A program made the translations under genes and the position numbers. Positions 55,410 through 63,598 of a stretch of 64,000 nt of DNA are shown here, piece by piece. The stretch comes from Olivibacter oleidegradans. GTDB lineage: Bacteria; Bacteroidota; Bacteroidia; Sphingobacteriales; Sphingobacteriaceae. Every line of letters begins with the position of its first letter. Position 1 is the stretch's first letter. Under the pieces are notes generated by a model that worked only from the letters and a program-made list of their open reading frames with translations, had not been told where the DNA came from and did not search any database. The stretch is taken from positions 62,001 through 126,000 of the forward strand of contig NZ_JBHLWO010000004.1 of assembly GCF_042432805.1 (NCBI RefSeq), in the 5' to 3' direction.

Positions 55410-55832
55410 TTAACAGCGTTTTATCTCTTTCTGATAAAGCTTGTTAAATCCCGAGAAATCTTGAATTAAGATAATCGACGTGATGAGGCGATCAACCAAA
55501 CTAATAATATTGACATAAGGCCTGTGATAGGTCTCACCGGATTTGACAAGCGTGAAGATGTTTTCTCCCACGACAATTACCCTGTCATCTCGCATAACGA
55601 AAACGGAAGGGGTCAATTTTTGGAAAATAGCTACTGAAGGCAGCAGATTCTTATAGAAATTAATGACATTCTGTTTGCCTTTGAAAATTCCGCTTATGGG
55701 TGTGCCTTCCGGAATGGTGGAGTGGAAGATTACATCTTCTGCCAAACTATTAAATATCGGCAGCATATTGCCGGTCCGGTCAGCTTCGGTATAAATGTTT
55801 TTCACGATATTCAATGCTTCAATTTTATCCAT
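55410..55832 (-). CDS. SnoaL-like (NTF2-fold) protein
   Basis: A 140-residue protein of the SnoaL/NTF2 superfamily. It has the N-terminal helices IVKNIYTEADRTGNMLPIFN, the strand-turn EDVIFHSTIPEGTPISGIFK with GKQNVINFYKNLL, and the closing strands VVGENIFTLVKSGETYHRPY and IISLVDRLITSIILIQDFSG. The fold serves as a small-molecule pocket in cyclases, isomerases and many uncharacterised proteins. It lies 112 bp upstream of the SUFU gene on the same strand; joint transcription is possible. The function is not predicted. Confidence 0.78.
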   Translation of the reverse strand: MDKIEALNIVKNIYTEADRTGNMLPIFNSLAEDVIFHSTIPEGTPISGIFKGKQNVINFYKNLLPSVAIFQKLTPSVFVMRDDRVIVVGENIFTLVKSGETYHRPYVNIISLVDRLITSIILIQDFSGFNKLYQKEIKRC

Positions 55833-56104
55833 GGCTGTATCAATTAAAGGGTCCCGTTTCCTTCCAATAACGCTTTACAAAATAAATAATCGTATTTAAG
55901 GAGCTATGCGCTAAAACACGACAAATAAAGGGTAATTTGCGTATCGCTTCAGAGCAAAAATACTAATAAAATACGCAGTATTACTAATTAATTTAGTTTT
56001 AATTTTTTGTTAAGGATTTCATTAAAGTCAACTGGAGAAATATTACTAATGCCGGAAATTGATTAAGTTTGAGTAATAAATTCTAATCCGCTTAAACTCA
56101 ATCG

Positions 56105-57637
56105 ATGAATAAAAAAAATGGCATATTGCTTGTCTTTGTTTTACTGAAGTTTATATTGCAATATGCTTTGGTAAATTCAACGTACGAATTGCATCGTGAC
56201 GAATTTTTGCACCTCGATCAGGGAAACCACTTAGCATGGGGATTTTTATCTGTTCCACCGGTCACCTCTATCATATCAAAAATAATTTATTTTCTGGGTA
56301 ACACCCTATTTTGGATTCGATTTTTTCCGGCTCTGTTTGGAGCCCTCACCTTGATATTTGTTTGGAAAGCAGTCGAAGAGCTTAAGGGAAATCTTTTTTC
56401 TTTGATATTGGCTGCTACGGCCATACTTTTTTCTGTTCTTTTACGCTTGAATATTCTTTATCAACCCAATTCATTGGATGTGCTTTGCTGGACGGCTTTT
56501 TACTTCATCTTTTTGAAATATATCAATTCGGCGGATAGCAAATGGCTTTATGCGGGCGCACTTATCTTCGCTTTAGGCTTTCTGAATAAATACAATATAA
56601 TTTTCCTGCTGGTTGGACTTTTTCCTGCGTTGCTTTTGACCCCGCAACGAAGTATTTTCCTTAAACCATCCTTTTATATATCCACTTTATTAACCTTACT
56701 GCTTATCGCGCCAAATCTTTGGTGGCAATATAAGCACCACTTTCCCGTATATCATCATTTAAAAGAATTAACGGATACACAATTGATTAATGTCAGTAGA
56801 GTAGGCTTTTTGAAGGAACAGGTCATTTATTTTTTAGGTTCTTTGTTTGTTCTCTTTGCTGCCTTTTATGCATTGGTCTTCTATGCTCCTTTTAAAAAGT
56901 ATCGGGTCTTCTTTTGGTCTTTTTGTATCACCTTAATGGTGTTTATTGCTTTAAAAGCTAAAGGATATTATGCTATTGGCTTATATCCTATCTATTTGGC
57001 TTTTGGATCCGCTTATCTGGGAGAGTTATTAAAAAGAGGAAGCACTAAGGTTAATAATTTACGCTTTGCCTGCGTTTTGCTCCCTTTTTTGTTTTTTATA
57101 CCGATGTACCATACTGCATTCCCGAATAAGACTCCGGCCTATATCTTGGCGCATCAGGCGACCTATCGTGCTTTAGGCTTGCTTAGGTGGGAGGATGGTA
57201 AAGATCACCTTCTACCGCAGGATTTTGCTGATATGCTGGGATGGAAGGAATTGGCAAACAAGGTTGATCTTGCTTTTTCAAGGCTTCCGAAAGGAGAGCA
57301 TACACTGGTGCTTTGCGATAATTACGGACAAGCAGGTGCCATCAATTATTACAAGAAGACAAAGGAGGTGACTGCCGTTTCCTTCAATGCCGATTATCTT
57401 CATTGGATAAATTTGGATAAAAAGTATGTTCATTTGATACGTGTAAAAAATTACAGAGAGGTAAAGGAGGAGTTAAAGGAAACCAGTCCCTTTTTTGCCG
57501 ATACCTTTGTGGCTGATTCCGTAACCAACCCCTACGCGCGTGAATATGGGACGACTGTCTTCATTTTCAGGAATACCCATATTGATATAAACGAACGTAT
57601 CAAGCGAGAAATTAACGAAAATGAAATTAGGGACTAA
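56105..57637 (+). CDS. GT39/ArnT-like membrane glycosyltransferase
   Basis: A 510-residue integral membrane glycosyltransferase of the C superfamily (dolichyl-phosphate-mannose mannosyltransferase/ArnT type). The first periplasmic loop carries ELHRDEFLHLDQGNHLAWGF, with the acidic pair near residue 33 that these enzymes use for metal and catalysis. Nine to twelve helices follow, including LYAGALIFALGFLNKYNIIF and NLWWQYKHHFPVYHHLKEL. A soluble C-terminal domain (about 370-510) has VLCDNYGQAGAINYYKK. It moves a sugar from a polyprenyl phosphate to a lipid or protein in the periplasm. The acceptor is unknown. Confidence 0.9.
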   Translation: MNKKNGILLVFVLLKFILQYALVNSTYELHRDEFLHLDQGNHLAWGFLSVPPVTSIISKIIYFLGNTLFWIRFFPALFGALTLIFVWKAVEELKGNLFSLILAATAILFSVLLRLNILYQPNSLDVLCWTAFYFIFLKYINSADSKWLYAGALIFALGFLNKYNIIFLLVGLFPALLLTPQRSIFLKPSFYISTLLTLLLIAPNLWWQYKHHFPVYHHLKELTDTQLINVSRVGFLKEQVIYFLGSLFVLFAAFYALVFYAPFKKYRVFFWSFCITLMVFIALKAKGYYAIGLYPIYLAFGSAYLGELLKRGSTKVNNLRFACVLLPFLFFIPMYHTAFPNKTPAYILAHQATYRALGLLRWEDGKDHLLPQDFADMLGWKELANKVDLAFSRLPKGEHTLVLCDNYGQAGAINYYKKTKEVTAVSFNADYLHWINLDKKYVHLIRVKNYREVKEELKETSPFFADTFVADSVTNPYAREYGTTVFIFRNTHIDINERIKREINENEIRD

Positions 57638-57668
57638 TCATGGGGTCGTTTACTTGATGGACAGCCTA

Positions 57669-58130
57669 TCAATATACTATTTTTGTTTCGACTGCAATTG
57701 TTCGATTGCTGTCTGCCTTTGGCAATAAGACATGATAAGTGACAGTAGCCGCTACGGCACTTATATCCTGATGAAAGGTGACAACTAATCGTTCCTCTCC
57801 CGTACAGCTTTTTTTTAACTCATACGTTATTGAATGATTGCCTGATTTTAGTCCTTTTCTTCCTATTAACAGGTCATATTTCTCGAAATCGATGGCTGGA
57901 TGACAGCTCCCTGTTACCTTTTCATCATAAGTATGCTTCGTTCGGATTAATTCATGTGTTTCCTTTAGATCGATATGAAATGCATAGCGAGTATCGGTAC
58001 ACCCGTAAACTTCTTCAAGGGAAGGTAATGGCACATACATAAGTAGCATGCATTCTTTGTCCTCCCTATCTTCTTTATCGCAAGCGAAAATTGAAAGGAA
58101 AAAAGAGATTAATATGATTCCTCGTTTCAT
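57669..58130 (-). CDS. Hypothetical lipoprotein
   Basis: I do not recognise this 153-residue protein. It has a clear lipoprotein signal (MKRGIILISFFLSIFACDKE, cysteine at 17) followed by a charged stretch. The mature part is beta-rich, with four further cysteines that could form disulphides (ECMLL, YGCTDTR, GSCHPA, KSCTG). The ATG at 58130 is chosen because it begins the signal; 19 upstream residues are in frame. It converges on the GT39 gene, whose stop is 32 bp away. Confidence 0.7.
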   Translation of the reverse strand: MKRGIILISFFLSIFACDKEDREDKECMLLMYVPLPSLEEVYGCTDTRYAFHIDLKETHELIRTKHTYDEKVTGSCHPAIDFEKYDLLIGRKGLKSGNHSITYELKKSCTGEERLVVTFHQDISAVAATVTYHVLLPKADSNRTIAVETKIVY

Positions 58131-58278
58131 AACAGGCTTTAATGAGGTTAGGCCTATACAACGATTTCCCTTCAAAAAACGCGACAACTATGTTCAAAAT
58201 AGCGGTGCATAGGTTAAATCGATTTCCGGTAGGGGTCTTCTGCTCTAATGTTGTCTTATCATTAGCTGATGCGCAGCA

Positions 58279-58431
58279 ATGAAATTTTTTAAAAAGATGA
58301 CGATTTTCTTATCAATTTGCTTTTGGACCGGATTCGCTATCCTTTCCTTTGTCCTTTTATCCGCGATGGTTTTGATAGGTGTTTTTGTTTGGGTTTTAAA
58401 TCTACTGCACGAGGCAACAGGGGATATTTAG
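58279..58431 (+). CDS. Small membrane protein (50 aa), unrecognised
   Basis: A short ORF begins MKFFKKMTIFLSICFWTGFA and continues with a second hydrophobic stretch (ILSFVLLSAMVLIGVFVWVL), ending in the polar tail NLLHEATGDI. The positive N-terminus and one or two membrane helices are typical of real small membrane proteins. It has no family that I know and no obvious partner. It could also be a chance ORF in a decaying region. Confidence 0.4.
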   Translation: MKFFKKMTIFLSICFWTGFAILSFVLLSAMVLIGVFVWVLNLLHEATGDI

Positions 58432-58622
58432 TATATGCAATTATGGCGAGCTTCATTTATAAGAATAGCAACATCGGTAAAGGGTTTATCAAGGGCGCCT
58501 ATCACATTTCTTTATTTTTATTAGAACGCACAGAATAGATTTTCTTCATGCGTTGCAGCTTATAATGATCCAATCGCTGGGTTGTAAAGATTATAAAATT
58601 CTGAAACTCTTGTATTTGCCTT

Positions 58623-58742
58623 GTGTCAAAAAATATTTATCCAAATAGCAAAAAACCTAGAAAGAAAAACGATGAGCTTCTGAAAGGCGCATTTGAAGAA
58701 TGGTTCCCGGAGTTTTTACGGTTCCTTTATCCCAACAAATAA
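58623..58742 (+). pseudogene. N-terminal remnant of an Rpn/PD-(D/E)XK-type nuclease-transposase gene
   Basis: From a GTG at 58623 a 39-codon frame reads KKPRKKNDELLKGAFEEWFP followed by EFLRFLYPNK and a stop. The phrase NDELLKGxFEEWFPxFLRFLYP resembles the N-terminus of Bacteroidota Rpn-like (PD-(D/E)XK) recombination-promoting nucleases, which are about 300 residues long. Nothing after the stop continues the fold in any frame that I could follow. It looks like a truncated relic. Confidence 0.5.
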
Positions 58743-59644
58743 AGTTAAGGACTGATTTAGGATGATGTCTCAATTATGAATAAGCATCGTCCATTTTTCA
58801 GAGATTTCTGTCAAAGTCAAATATACTTTTCTACACTCATTTTCTTATACAAAACTAGATATAGGCGTTTAAGGAGGGCTTTGCCCAGTAGGTAGGCAGT
58901 CGGCCAAAGACTCTTCCCAAAAGAAGAAAATATTTAAAAATCAAAAAGAGGCCCTAAATACGCAGGCCTCCAATATAGATAATAAATCGACACATGCCGT
59001 CGAGCCCCGCGCTTATACCTCTCTTGAAGATGGCTTCGGTGGTTCGATTAATATTGGTCGGAACTTAATGGGTACTCGTTGCGAGCTCCATGGGGAAATT
59101 CCCAATCGAGTGCACCTTCAGTGCCGCTCAAGTTGGCTCGCAGGGGAGAGGACAGGGAGAGGAGAGAGGCTAGCTTTTTCTGAGACGAAAAGGTTTTATC
59201 CAGACATCACATTTAGGAATGTCCTGTTCTAATAAAAACGTGTTCATTTGGAAGGTGTTCTTTCGTAAACGAGCCGGTCTCTTCGACCTGTGTTCGACCG
59301 GTGCCCAGTAAGTTATTGAGTGTTTTTCGAGAATGCAGGTTCCCGAAGGGGGTAATACGCATGTCGGTAAAAATTTCGGAAATCGATCCAATCTTGCCCG
59401 AATAATTCTGAGACGCCAGCCTATCGGCAGGTAAGCGCTGTGGAATGATATGGTATGCGCCCTTCTCTTTCATTACCTTGTAAAGCTCCTTAAAAACAAG
59501 CGAGTAACTTTATGCAATCGATTGTGTTTCAGCAACATTTGCATCTGCTGGACTTTTTGACGAAGTTTATGTCAGGTTATCTCTTAGAACTCCGTCAACG
59601 GTATTGGGTGGAGTCATGTTGGCATCAATGAATAATGACATATT
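58743..59644. other. Gene-poor, probably decayed region
   Basis: About 900 bp with overlapping short frames on both strands and no recognisable domain. The longest are on the minus strand (59213-59473, 86 codons, and 59170-59391). Their composition is GC-richer than the flanks and a pair of overlapping leftward frames could be a frameshifted gene, but I could not name it. A perfect palindrome CAATCGATTG (59515-59524) lies 120 bp before the DUF4091 gene and could be a regulator site. Confidence 0.4.
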
Positions 59645-61450
59645 ATGAACTTAAAAACACAAAAATTAAAAGGTATGCTATGTGGTGCTATCCTCATTGG
59701 AGTGACTTCTGCATGCGGCCAAAACCAACAAGAACAGGAGCGGAGAACTCCTTTGGATTTGGTCAACTTTAAGGAATTACCCGACCCGACGGCAGATACA
59801 TTGTCTGATTGGTCTAAAGTAGAAAATGGATTACACGCTTCTTTTGTGACGATTGATAAACGTTTTCCGAAGTCCATAGCTCCTGACTTCGCCGTCGAAA
59901 AGCAAGCGTCTGTGACAGGGTGGAGAGGAGAGCGTGTCTCTGCTCAAATATTACTATGGACAAATGCTGAAATTGCCGGTGCGCAAGTGGACGTATCAGG
60001 TTTTCGTGCAGAAAGCGGCAGCGATTTGCCATCGGATATAGCGTCTACCCATTTTGTTCGTTATGTGATGACAGATGAGTACGCCGGGGGATGTGGTCAT
60101 CGTAAGCCGGAAGATTTCGCCTCGTCTCTGTCGCCCGATATGTTAGATAATCTGAACTCTTTCGATCTCGAAGCAAAGAAGGTACGGCCAGTTTGGGTAA
60201 CATTACGTATTCCGGAAGACGCAAAACCAGGTTACTATACGGCAAAGGTACAAGTGAAAGCTGCTGAAGTACCCACGCAAGAACTGAATCTCTCTTTACA
60301 TGTTATAGATAAGCTCCTGCCTAAGCCATCGGAATGGACTTACCATTTAGATCAATGGCAACATCCATCGGCAGTAGCACGTGTAGAAGGGCTCGAAATG
60401 TGGTCGGAGGAACATTTCAAAGCGCTGAAACCACAGATGCAGATGTTAGCAGACGTCGGGCAGAAAGTGATCACTGCGACCCTTAACAAAGATCCTTGGA
60501 ATGTGCAGACATTTGACCCTTATGCAGATATGATTATATGGACAAAGCAAAAGGATGGTTCCTGGAAGTATGATTACAGCGTATTTGATAAATGGGTGCA
60601 GTTTATGCTGGATCTTGGTGTTAACAAGATGATAAATTGTTATTCCATCATCCCTTGGAATAATGAAATCCATTATAATGATGAAACAAGTGGTGAATTG
60701 GTAAATGTCGAGGCTAAACCGGGTACACCTATATTTGAGCAATTATGGACGCCGTTCTTAGAAGATTTCGTAGAACACCTTCGGGGGAAGGGGTGGTTGG
60801 AAAAAACAAATATAGCCATTGATGAACGTACGAGGGAAGAAGTGGACGGTGCTTTGACTTTATTACAAAAAGTGTCACCGGAATTAGGTGTTTCTTATGC
60901 TGATAACCAAAGAACTTATCGACGTTATCCGAATAGCGACGATGTTAGTATTGCAATGGGACACCCATTTTCGGAAGAAGATCTAAAAGACCGTCAATCA
61001 CGGGGATTGAACACGACGTTTTATATCTATTGCGGTAATGCGTTTCCCAATCAGTTTACATTTTCTGACCCAGCGGAATCTGTCCTCGTGGCGTGGTTTG
61101 CAGAAGCAGCGAATTTTGACGGTATGTTACGATGGGCATTCAATTCTTGGGTAGAAAATCCATTGTTAGATTCCCGTTTCCGTACCTGGCCGGCGGGCGA
61201 TACCTATATCGTCTACCCAAATGCTAGAAGCTCGATTCGTTACGAGCGACTGTTGGAGGGGCTTCAAGACTATGCGAAGATTCAAGTTGTGAAACGAGCA
61301 CTGGAAAATAAGGGAGACCAAGCTAACTTAGATCGGTTGGAAACGGCCATCCAGAAATTGAAGATTACGAAACCTAACCAGACTTGGAATCAAGATCTCA
61401 ACGATGCAAAAGGATTGCTTAATGAGCTTTCGGTTCAATTGGTACAATAG
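59645..61450 (+). CDS. DUF4091/GH123-like glycoside hydrolase lipoprotein
   Basis: A 601-residue exported lipoprotein (lipobox TSAC, cysteine 24). The N-terminal beta domain (about 60-225) includes WRGERVSAQILLWTNAEIAG and RPVWVTLRIPEDAKPGYYTA. The C-terminal (beta/alpha)8-like domain is DUF4091, related to GH123 N-acetylgalactosaminidases. An adjacent Asp393-Glu394 pair in TNIAIDERTREE corresponds to the catalytic acid pair of GH123, which uses substrate assistance from an N-acetyl group. The C-terminal GMLRWAFNSWVENPLLDSRF and WPAGDTYIVYPN are also typical. It stands alone behind a gene-poor region, with a terminator 57 bp downstream. Confidence 0.87.
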   Translation: MNLKTQKLKGMLCGAILIGVTSACGQNQQEQERRTPLDLVNFKELPDPTADTLSDWSKVENGLHASFVTIDKRFPKSIAPDFAVEKQASVTGWRGERVSAQILLWTNAEIAGAQVDVSGFRAESGSDLPSDIASTHFVRYVMTDEYAGGCGHRKPEDFASSLSPDMLDNLNSFDLEAKKVRPVWVTLRIPEDAKPGYYTAKVQVKAAEVPTQELNLSLHVIDKLLPKPSEWTYHLDQWQHPSAVARVEGLEMWSEEHFKALKPQMQMLADVGQKVITATLNKDPWNVQTFDPYADMIIWTKQKDGSWKYDYSVFDKWVQFMLDLGVNKMINCYSIIPWNNEIHYNDETSGELVNVEAKPGTPIFEQLWTPFLEDFVEHLRGKGWLEKTNIAIDERTREEVDGALTLLQKVSPELGVSYADNQRTYRRYPNSDDVSIAMGHPFSEEDLKDRQSRGLNTTFYIYCGNAFPNQFTFSDPAESVLVAWFAEAANFDGMLRWAFNSWVENPLLDSRFRTWPAGDTYIVYPNARSSIRYERLLEGLQDYAKIQVVKRALENKGDQANLDRLETAIQKLKITKPNQTWNQDLNDAKGLLNELSVQLVQ

Positions 61451-61506
61451 GAGGAAAACAACTTTTGTTCAAATAAGAGGCTTTCTGAAAAGCTTCACTA
61501 AAGAAG

Positions 61507-61537
61507 ATTCCCGATACCCAGAAGTGTCGGGGATTTT
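61507..61537 (+). terminator. Intrinsic terminator after the DUF4091 gene
   Basis: An 11-bp stem (arms 61507-61517 and 61524-61534, two wobble pairs, 6-nt loop) is followed by TTTT. It lies 57 bp past the DUF4091 stop on the + strand. Confidence 0.7.
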
Positions 61538-61712
61538 CATTGTCGCCTTAAATATTATAATTTAAGAGTGCTTGTAACGAAGAAAGGACCTCAAGGCTCT
61601 TCCCTCAAACCGTCCGAGCCTATTTCCGGAAGATATTTTTTTCCAGCCCCCCTTTTAACCATCCTGTTCGACTTATTGCTTATTTACTGATCAACAACGA
61701 ATTAGACGCAAT

Positions 61713-61750
61713 AAAAAAAGGGAAAGATTCGTTTAATTTGAATCTTTCCC
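61713..61750 (-). terminator. Strong intrinsic terminator facing left, with no gene in front of it
   Basis: The arms GGGAAAGATTC (61720-61730) and GAATCTTTCCC (61740-61750) form a perfect 11-bp stem. On the minus strand it is followed by seven U (complement of 61713-61719). A leftward gene should end here, but to the right lie only the mobile element, whose genes read rightwards, and an unannotated flank. Confidence 0.75.
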
Positions 61751-61808
61751 CTGAGGTAGACCCTAGGGGAAGAATATCGAACCGTTTTTTGGACGATTTA
61801 AGAAAAAT

Positions 61809-61860
61809 TGTGAATTATTAAAGCTGATGGTACTATTTTTATAGAAGGTGGCGGTACTCT
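61809..61860 (+). repeat. Left terminal inverted repeat of the mer element
   Basis: A 52-bp terminus beginning TGTGAATTATTAAAGCTG and ending GGCGGTACTCT. It matches the right terminus in inverse orientation except at five positions, and identity is complete over its inner 24 bp. Two internal copies of GG(T/C)GGTACT or a near form (GATGGTACT, GGCGGTACT) spaced 23 bp apart may be transposase-binding sites. Confidence 0.85.
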
Positions 61861-61862
61861 AT

Positions 61863-62012
61863 ATGACAAATGGGACAGATCGATATCCTAATAAGCAGTA
61901 TCGTCAAAATAACTTTCACTTAAGTCGTAGTCATATAATCTATTCAATTGACGAGATTTCCTTTCTTCCTGACAATGCAGGTATCACCATGAAAATTAAT
62001 GATAGATGTTGA
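61863..62012 (+). CDS. Unrecognised small ORF (49 aa) next to the left terminus
   Basis: An ATG three bases inside the left terminus opens a 49-codon frame that starts MTNGTDRYPNKQYRQNNFHL and ends ITMKINDRC. The middle phrase SHIIYSIDEISFLPDNAG looks protein-like, but I know no family. It may be a fragment of an older cargo gene, or chance. Confidence 0.25.
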   Translation: MTNGTDRYPNKQYRQNNFHLSRSHIIYSIDEISFLPDNAGITMKINDRC

Positions 62013-62071
62013 CAACCGTCGCATCGAAGATTACAAAAGGAATAATTGCATGGGTGTGGTTTAAATTTATG

Positions 62072-62113
62072 TATTTAAGAATTTGCTTAAATACTAATAT
62101 TCCATTACCTTTG
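62072..62113 (+). promoter_or_regulatory. mer promoter with overlapping ArsR-type operator
   Basis: The palindrome TATTTAAG-N6-CTTAAATA (62072-62093) has perfect 8-bp arms. Its centre contains the TTTG of a promoter (62082-62085) that is followed after exactly 20 nt by TACCTTTG (62106-62113), the Bacteroidota consensus. The mRNA would start about 12 nt before the regulator ATG. A bound ArsR-type dimer would cover the -33 element, and Hg(II) would release it. Confidence 0.8.
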
Positions 62114-62130
62114 AAATTCAGATATAGGAC

Positions 62131-62511
62131 ATGGAAAGAAAGAACATTTGTATACGCGAGCATGCTAATCCGGAACAGATAAACAGTTGCCGTGAAAAAA
62201 TTACAGAAAATGAAAAGTCATTTGTACAGCTGTCAGGTATCCTGTCCCTGGCCGGCAATGAAGTAAGATTGAAGATTCTTTACCTGCTTGAAAATGAAAG
62301 AGAGCTATGTCCCTGCGACCTGAGCGATATTCTGGGCATGAGTATACCTGCTATCTCACAACATCTACGGAAGATGAAAGATGGAAACGTCATCCAATCG
62401 CGTAAAACAGGTCAGACCATCTTCTATTCTCTAAGAGGGGAGCATCTCAAACTATTACGCCCGTTCTTTAAGACCATTAATCAGATCAATTTAAAAACCG
62501 AAACAGCATGA
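62131..62511 (+). CDS. ArsR/SmtB-family metal-responsive repressor of the mer operon
   Basis: A 126-residue winged-helix repressor. The core ILSLAGNEVRLKILYLLENE is followed by ELCPCDLSDILGMSIPAISQ, whose Cys60-x-Cys62 pair matches the metal site in the recognition-helix region of ArsR-type sensors (ELCVCDL). Cys7 and Cys20 near the N-terminus could complete a thiolate site. The wing has RKTGQTIFYSL. In Bacteroidota, mer operons often use this type in place of MerR. It overlaps merTP by four bases (ATGA), so the two are translationally coupled, and its own operator is directly upstream. Confidence 0.9.
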   Translation: MERKNICIREHANPEQINSCREKITENEKSFVQLSGILSLAGNEVRLKILYLLENERELCPCDLSDILGMSIPAISQHLRKMKDGNVIQSRKTGQTIFYSLRGEHLKLLRPFFKTINQINLKTETA

Positions 62512-63116
62512 GTAAGATAAGAAGCAATAAAGCGCTTATGGGGTCCGGGGTTTTTCTTGCCCTGACATCTTCCCTTTGCTGCATAGTTCCGTTTCTGGCG
62601 ATTGTGGGAGGAACAATGGGGGCAGTTTCGGCGTTCAGTTGGATTACTGCGATCAGGCCGTATCTGTTATGTGCAACAGCACTGATTTTGGTTTTTGCAT
62701 TCTACCGTGCGTATAAACCCGAACAGAAAGACGAATGTGGCTGTAAAGAAAAGAGAGGTATGTGGCAATCAAAAACTTTCCTTTGGATTATAACCGCTAT
62801 TTCCATTTTATTGTCAACCTTTCCCTATTATGCCTCATTTCTTCAGAAAGGCTCCACAAAAGAGGTTGTAATCAATAGTCAAAACATTAGCATGGCGGTG
62901 CTTCAGGTACAGGGAATGAGCTGTGCCGCATGTGAGGGCCATATCAACAAGGCTTTGCAGGGAAAGAAAGGTGTGCAGGAAGTTCGCACTTCTTATGACA
63001 AAGGTGAATCCATTGTGAAATTTGATAGATTACTGATATCTCCAGCACAGTTGTCAGTCGCAATAGAGAATGAAACCGGTTATAAAGTAAAAAACATAAA
63101 GACAGATGATAACTAA
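62508..63116 (+). CDS. merTP: MerTP fusion, mercuric ion transporter
   Basis: A 202-residue fusion of the MerT membrane transporter and the MerP-like metal-binding domain, as in other Bacteroidota. The MerT part has three helices, with the Hg(II)-binding pair Cys24-Cys25 in SSLCCIVPFLAIVGG and a cytoplasmic Cys77-x-Cys79. The C-terminal heavy-metal-associated domain carries GMSCAACEGH (Cys139 and Cys142). It carries Hg(II) into the cytoplasm for reduction. No mercuric reductase (merA) is in the window, so import without detoxification would be harmful unless merA lies elsewhere. It overlaps the next gene by 11 bases. Confidence 0.93.
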   Translation: MSKIRSNKALMGSGVFLALTSSLCCIVPFLAIVGGTMGAVSAFSWITAIRPYLLCATALILVFAFYRAYKPEQKDECGCKEKRGMWQSKTFLWIITAISILLSTFPYYASFLQKGSTKEVVINSQNISMAVLQVQGMSCAACEGHINKALQGKKGVQEVRTSYDKGESIVKFDRLLISPAQLSVAIENETGYKVKNIKTDDN

Positions 63117-63330
63117 AAGCATAATTCTTCAATCCACCATCACATGTCCTTTATGTCAATATACAAAGGAAGAGTCCATGCCCACAGAGGCTTGTCAGTA
63201 CTTTTACGAATGCGAAAACTGTCACGAACGTTTAAAACCCCTACAAGGGGACTGCTGTGTATTCTGTAGTTACGGGGATGTTAAATGCCCCCCGATACAG
63301 GGGAATATATCCTGTTGTTCCAACTCATAA
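63106..63330 (+). CDS. GDCCVxC-domain small protein of the mer operon
   Basis: A cysteine-rich protein of 74 residues that is a regular member of Bacteroidota mercury operons. It has the hallmark GDCCVFC at 48-54 followed by SYGDVKCPPIQ, plus two CxxC knuckles (Cys14/Cys17 and Cys36/Cys39) and a C-terminal CC. It probably binds Hg(II) or zinc in the cytoplasm and may pass metal between transporter and reductase; no experiment that I know fixes its role. Its ATG overlaps the merTP stop, so it is translationally coupled. Confidence 0.9.
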   Translation: MITKSIILQSTITCPLCQYTKEESMPTEACQYFYECENCHERLKPLQGDCCVFCSYGDVKCPPIQGNISCCSNS

Positions 63331-63540
63331 GCCGCTTTTAAGATAAAAACAAAAAAAGTGCCGGACTTTCTGTCCAGAACATATAGTAAATTCATTAAAA
63401 CCGCTATAAAAAGTGTCGCAATTAAAACCTATAAATTGACTCTTCTTATTCTTTGCACTGGAATATTTTCCGGTAATCGACCGGTTATTCGGCTTGATCT
63501 TTCTTACGGGTTTCAAAAATAGTCTTACTTGGTATGCCAC
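63325..63540 (-). pseudogene. tnsA: Truncated TnsA-like endonuclease fragment at the right transposon end
   Basis: Reading leftwards from the right terminus (GTG at 63540, 59 bp inside), the frame gives PVRKIKPNNRSITGKYSSAK then NKKSQF. This resembles the N-terminus of TnsA proteins of Tn7-like elements (RKI-P-NRS-TG---S-KN---FES-LERD). After SQF the FES-LERD motif is replaced by unrelated sequence, so the gene is cut near 63432. Position and direction equal those of tnsA in Tn7. The identification rests on about 25 residues. Confidence 0.55.
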
Positions 63541-63598
63541 AAATTTATATTGAAACAAATGCTAATATTTGTAAATTTTTTTTAAACAACTGTTGATA

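Noticed and set aside
59170..59473. Overlapping leftward ORFs of 73 and 86 codons
   Set aside because: No recognisable domain or start context; they may be frameshifted remains, but I cannot name a family.
61751..61808. A possible tRNA 3' end (GGTTCGA on the minus strand) as attachment site
   Set aside because: The T-arm does not pair and there is no acceptor stem or anticodon arm.
61566..61824. An open frame of about 85 codons on the + strand running into the left transposon end
   Set aside because: It has no start codon, crosses a strong terminator hairpin and shows no family motif; probably chance.
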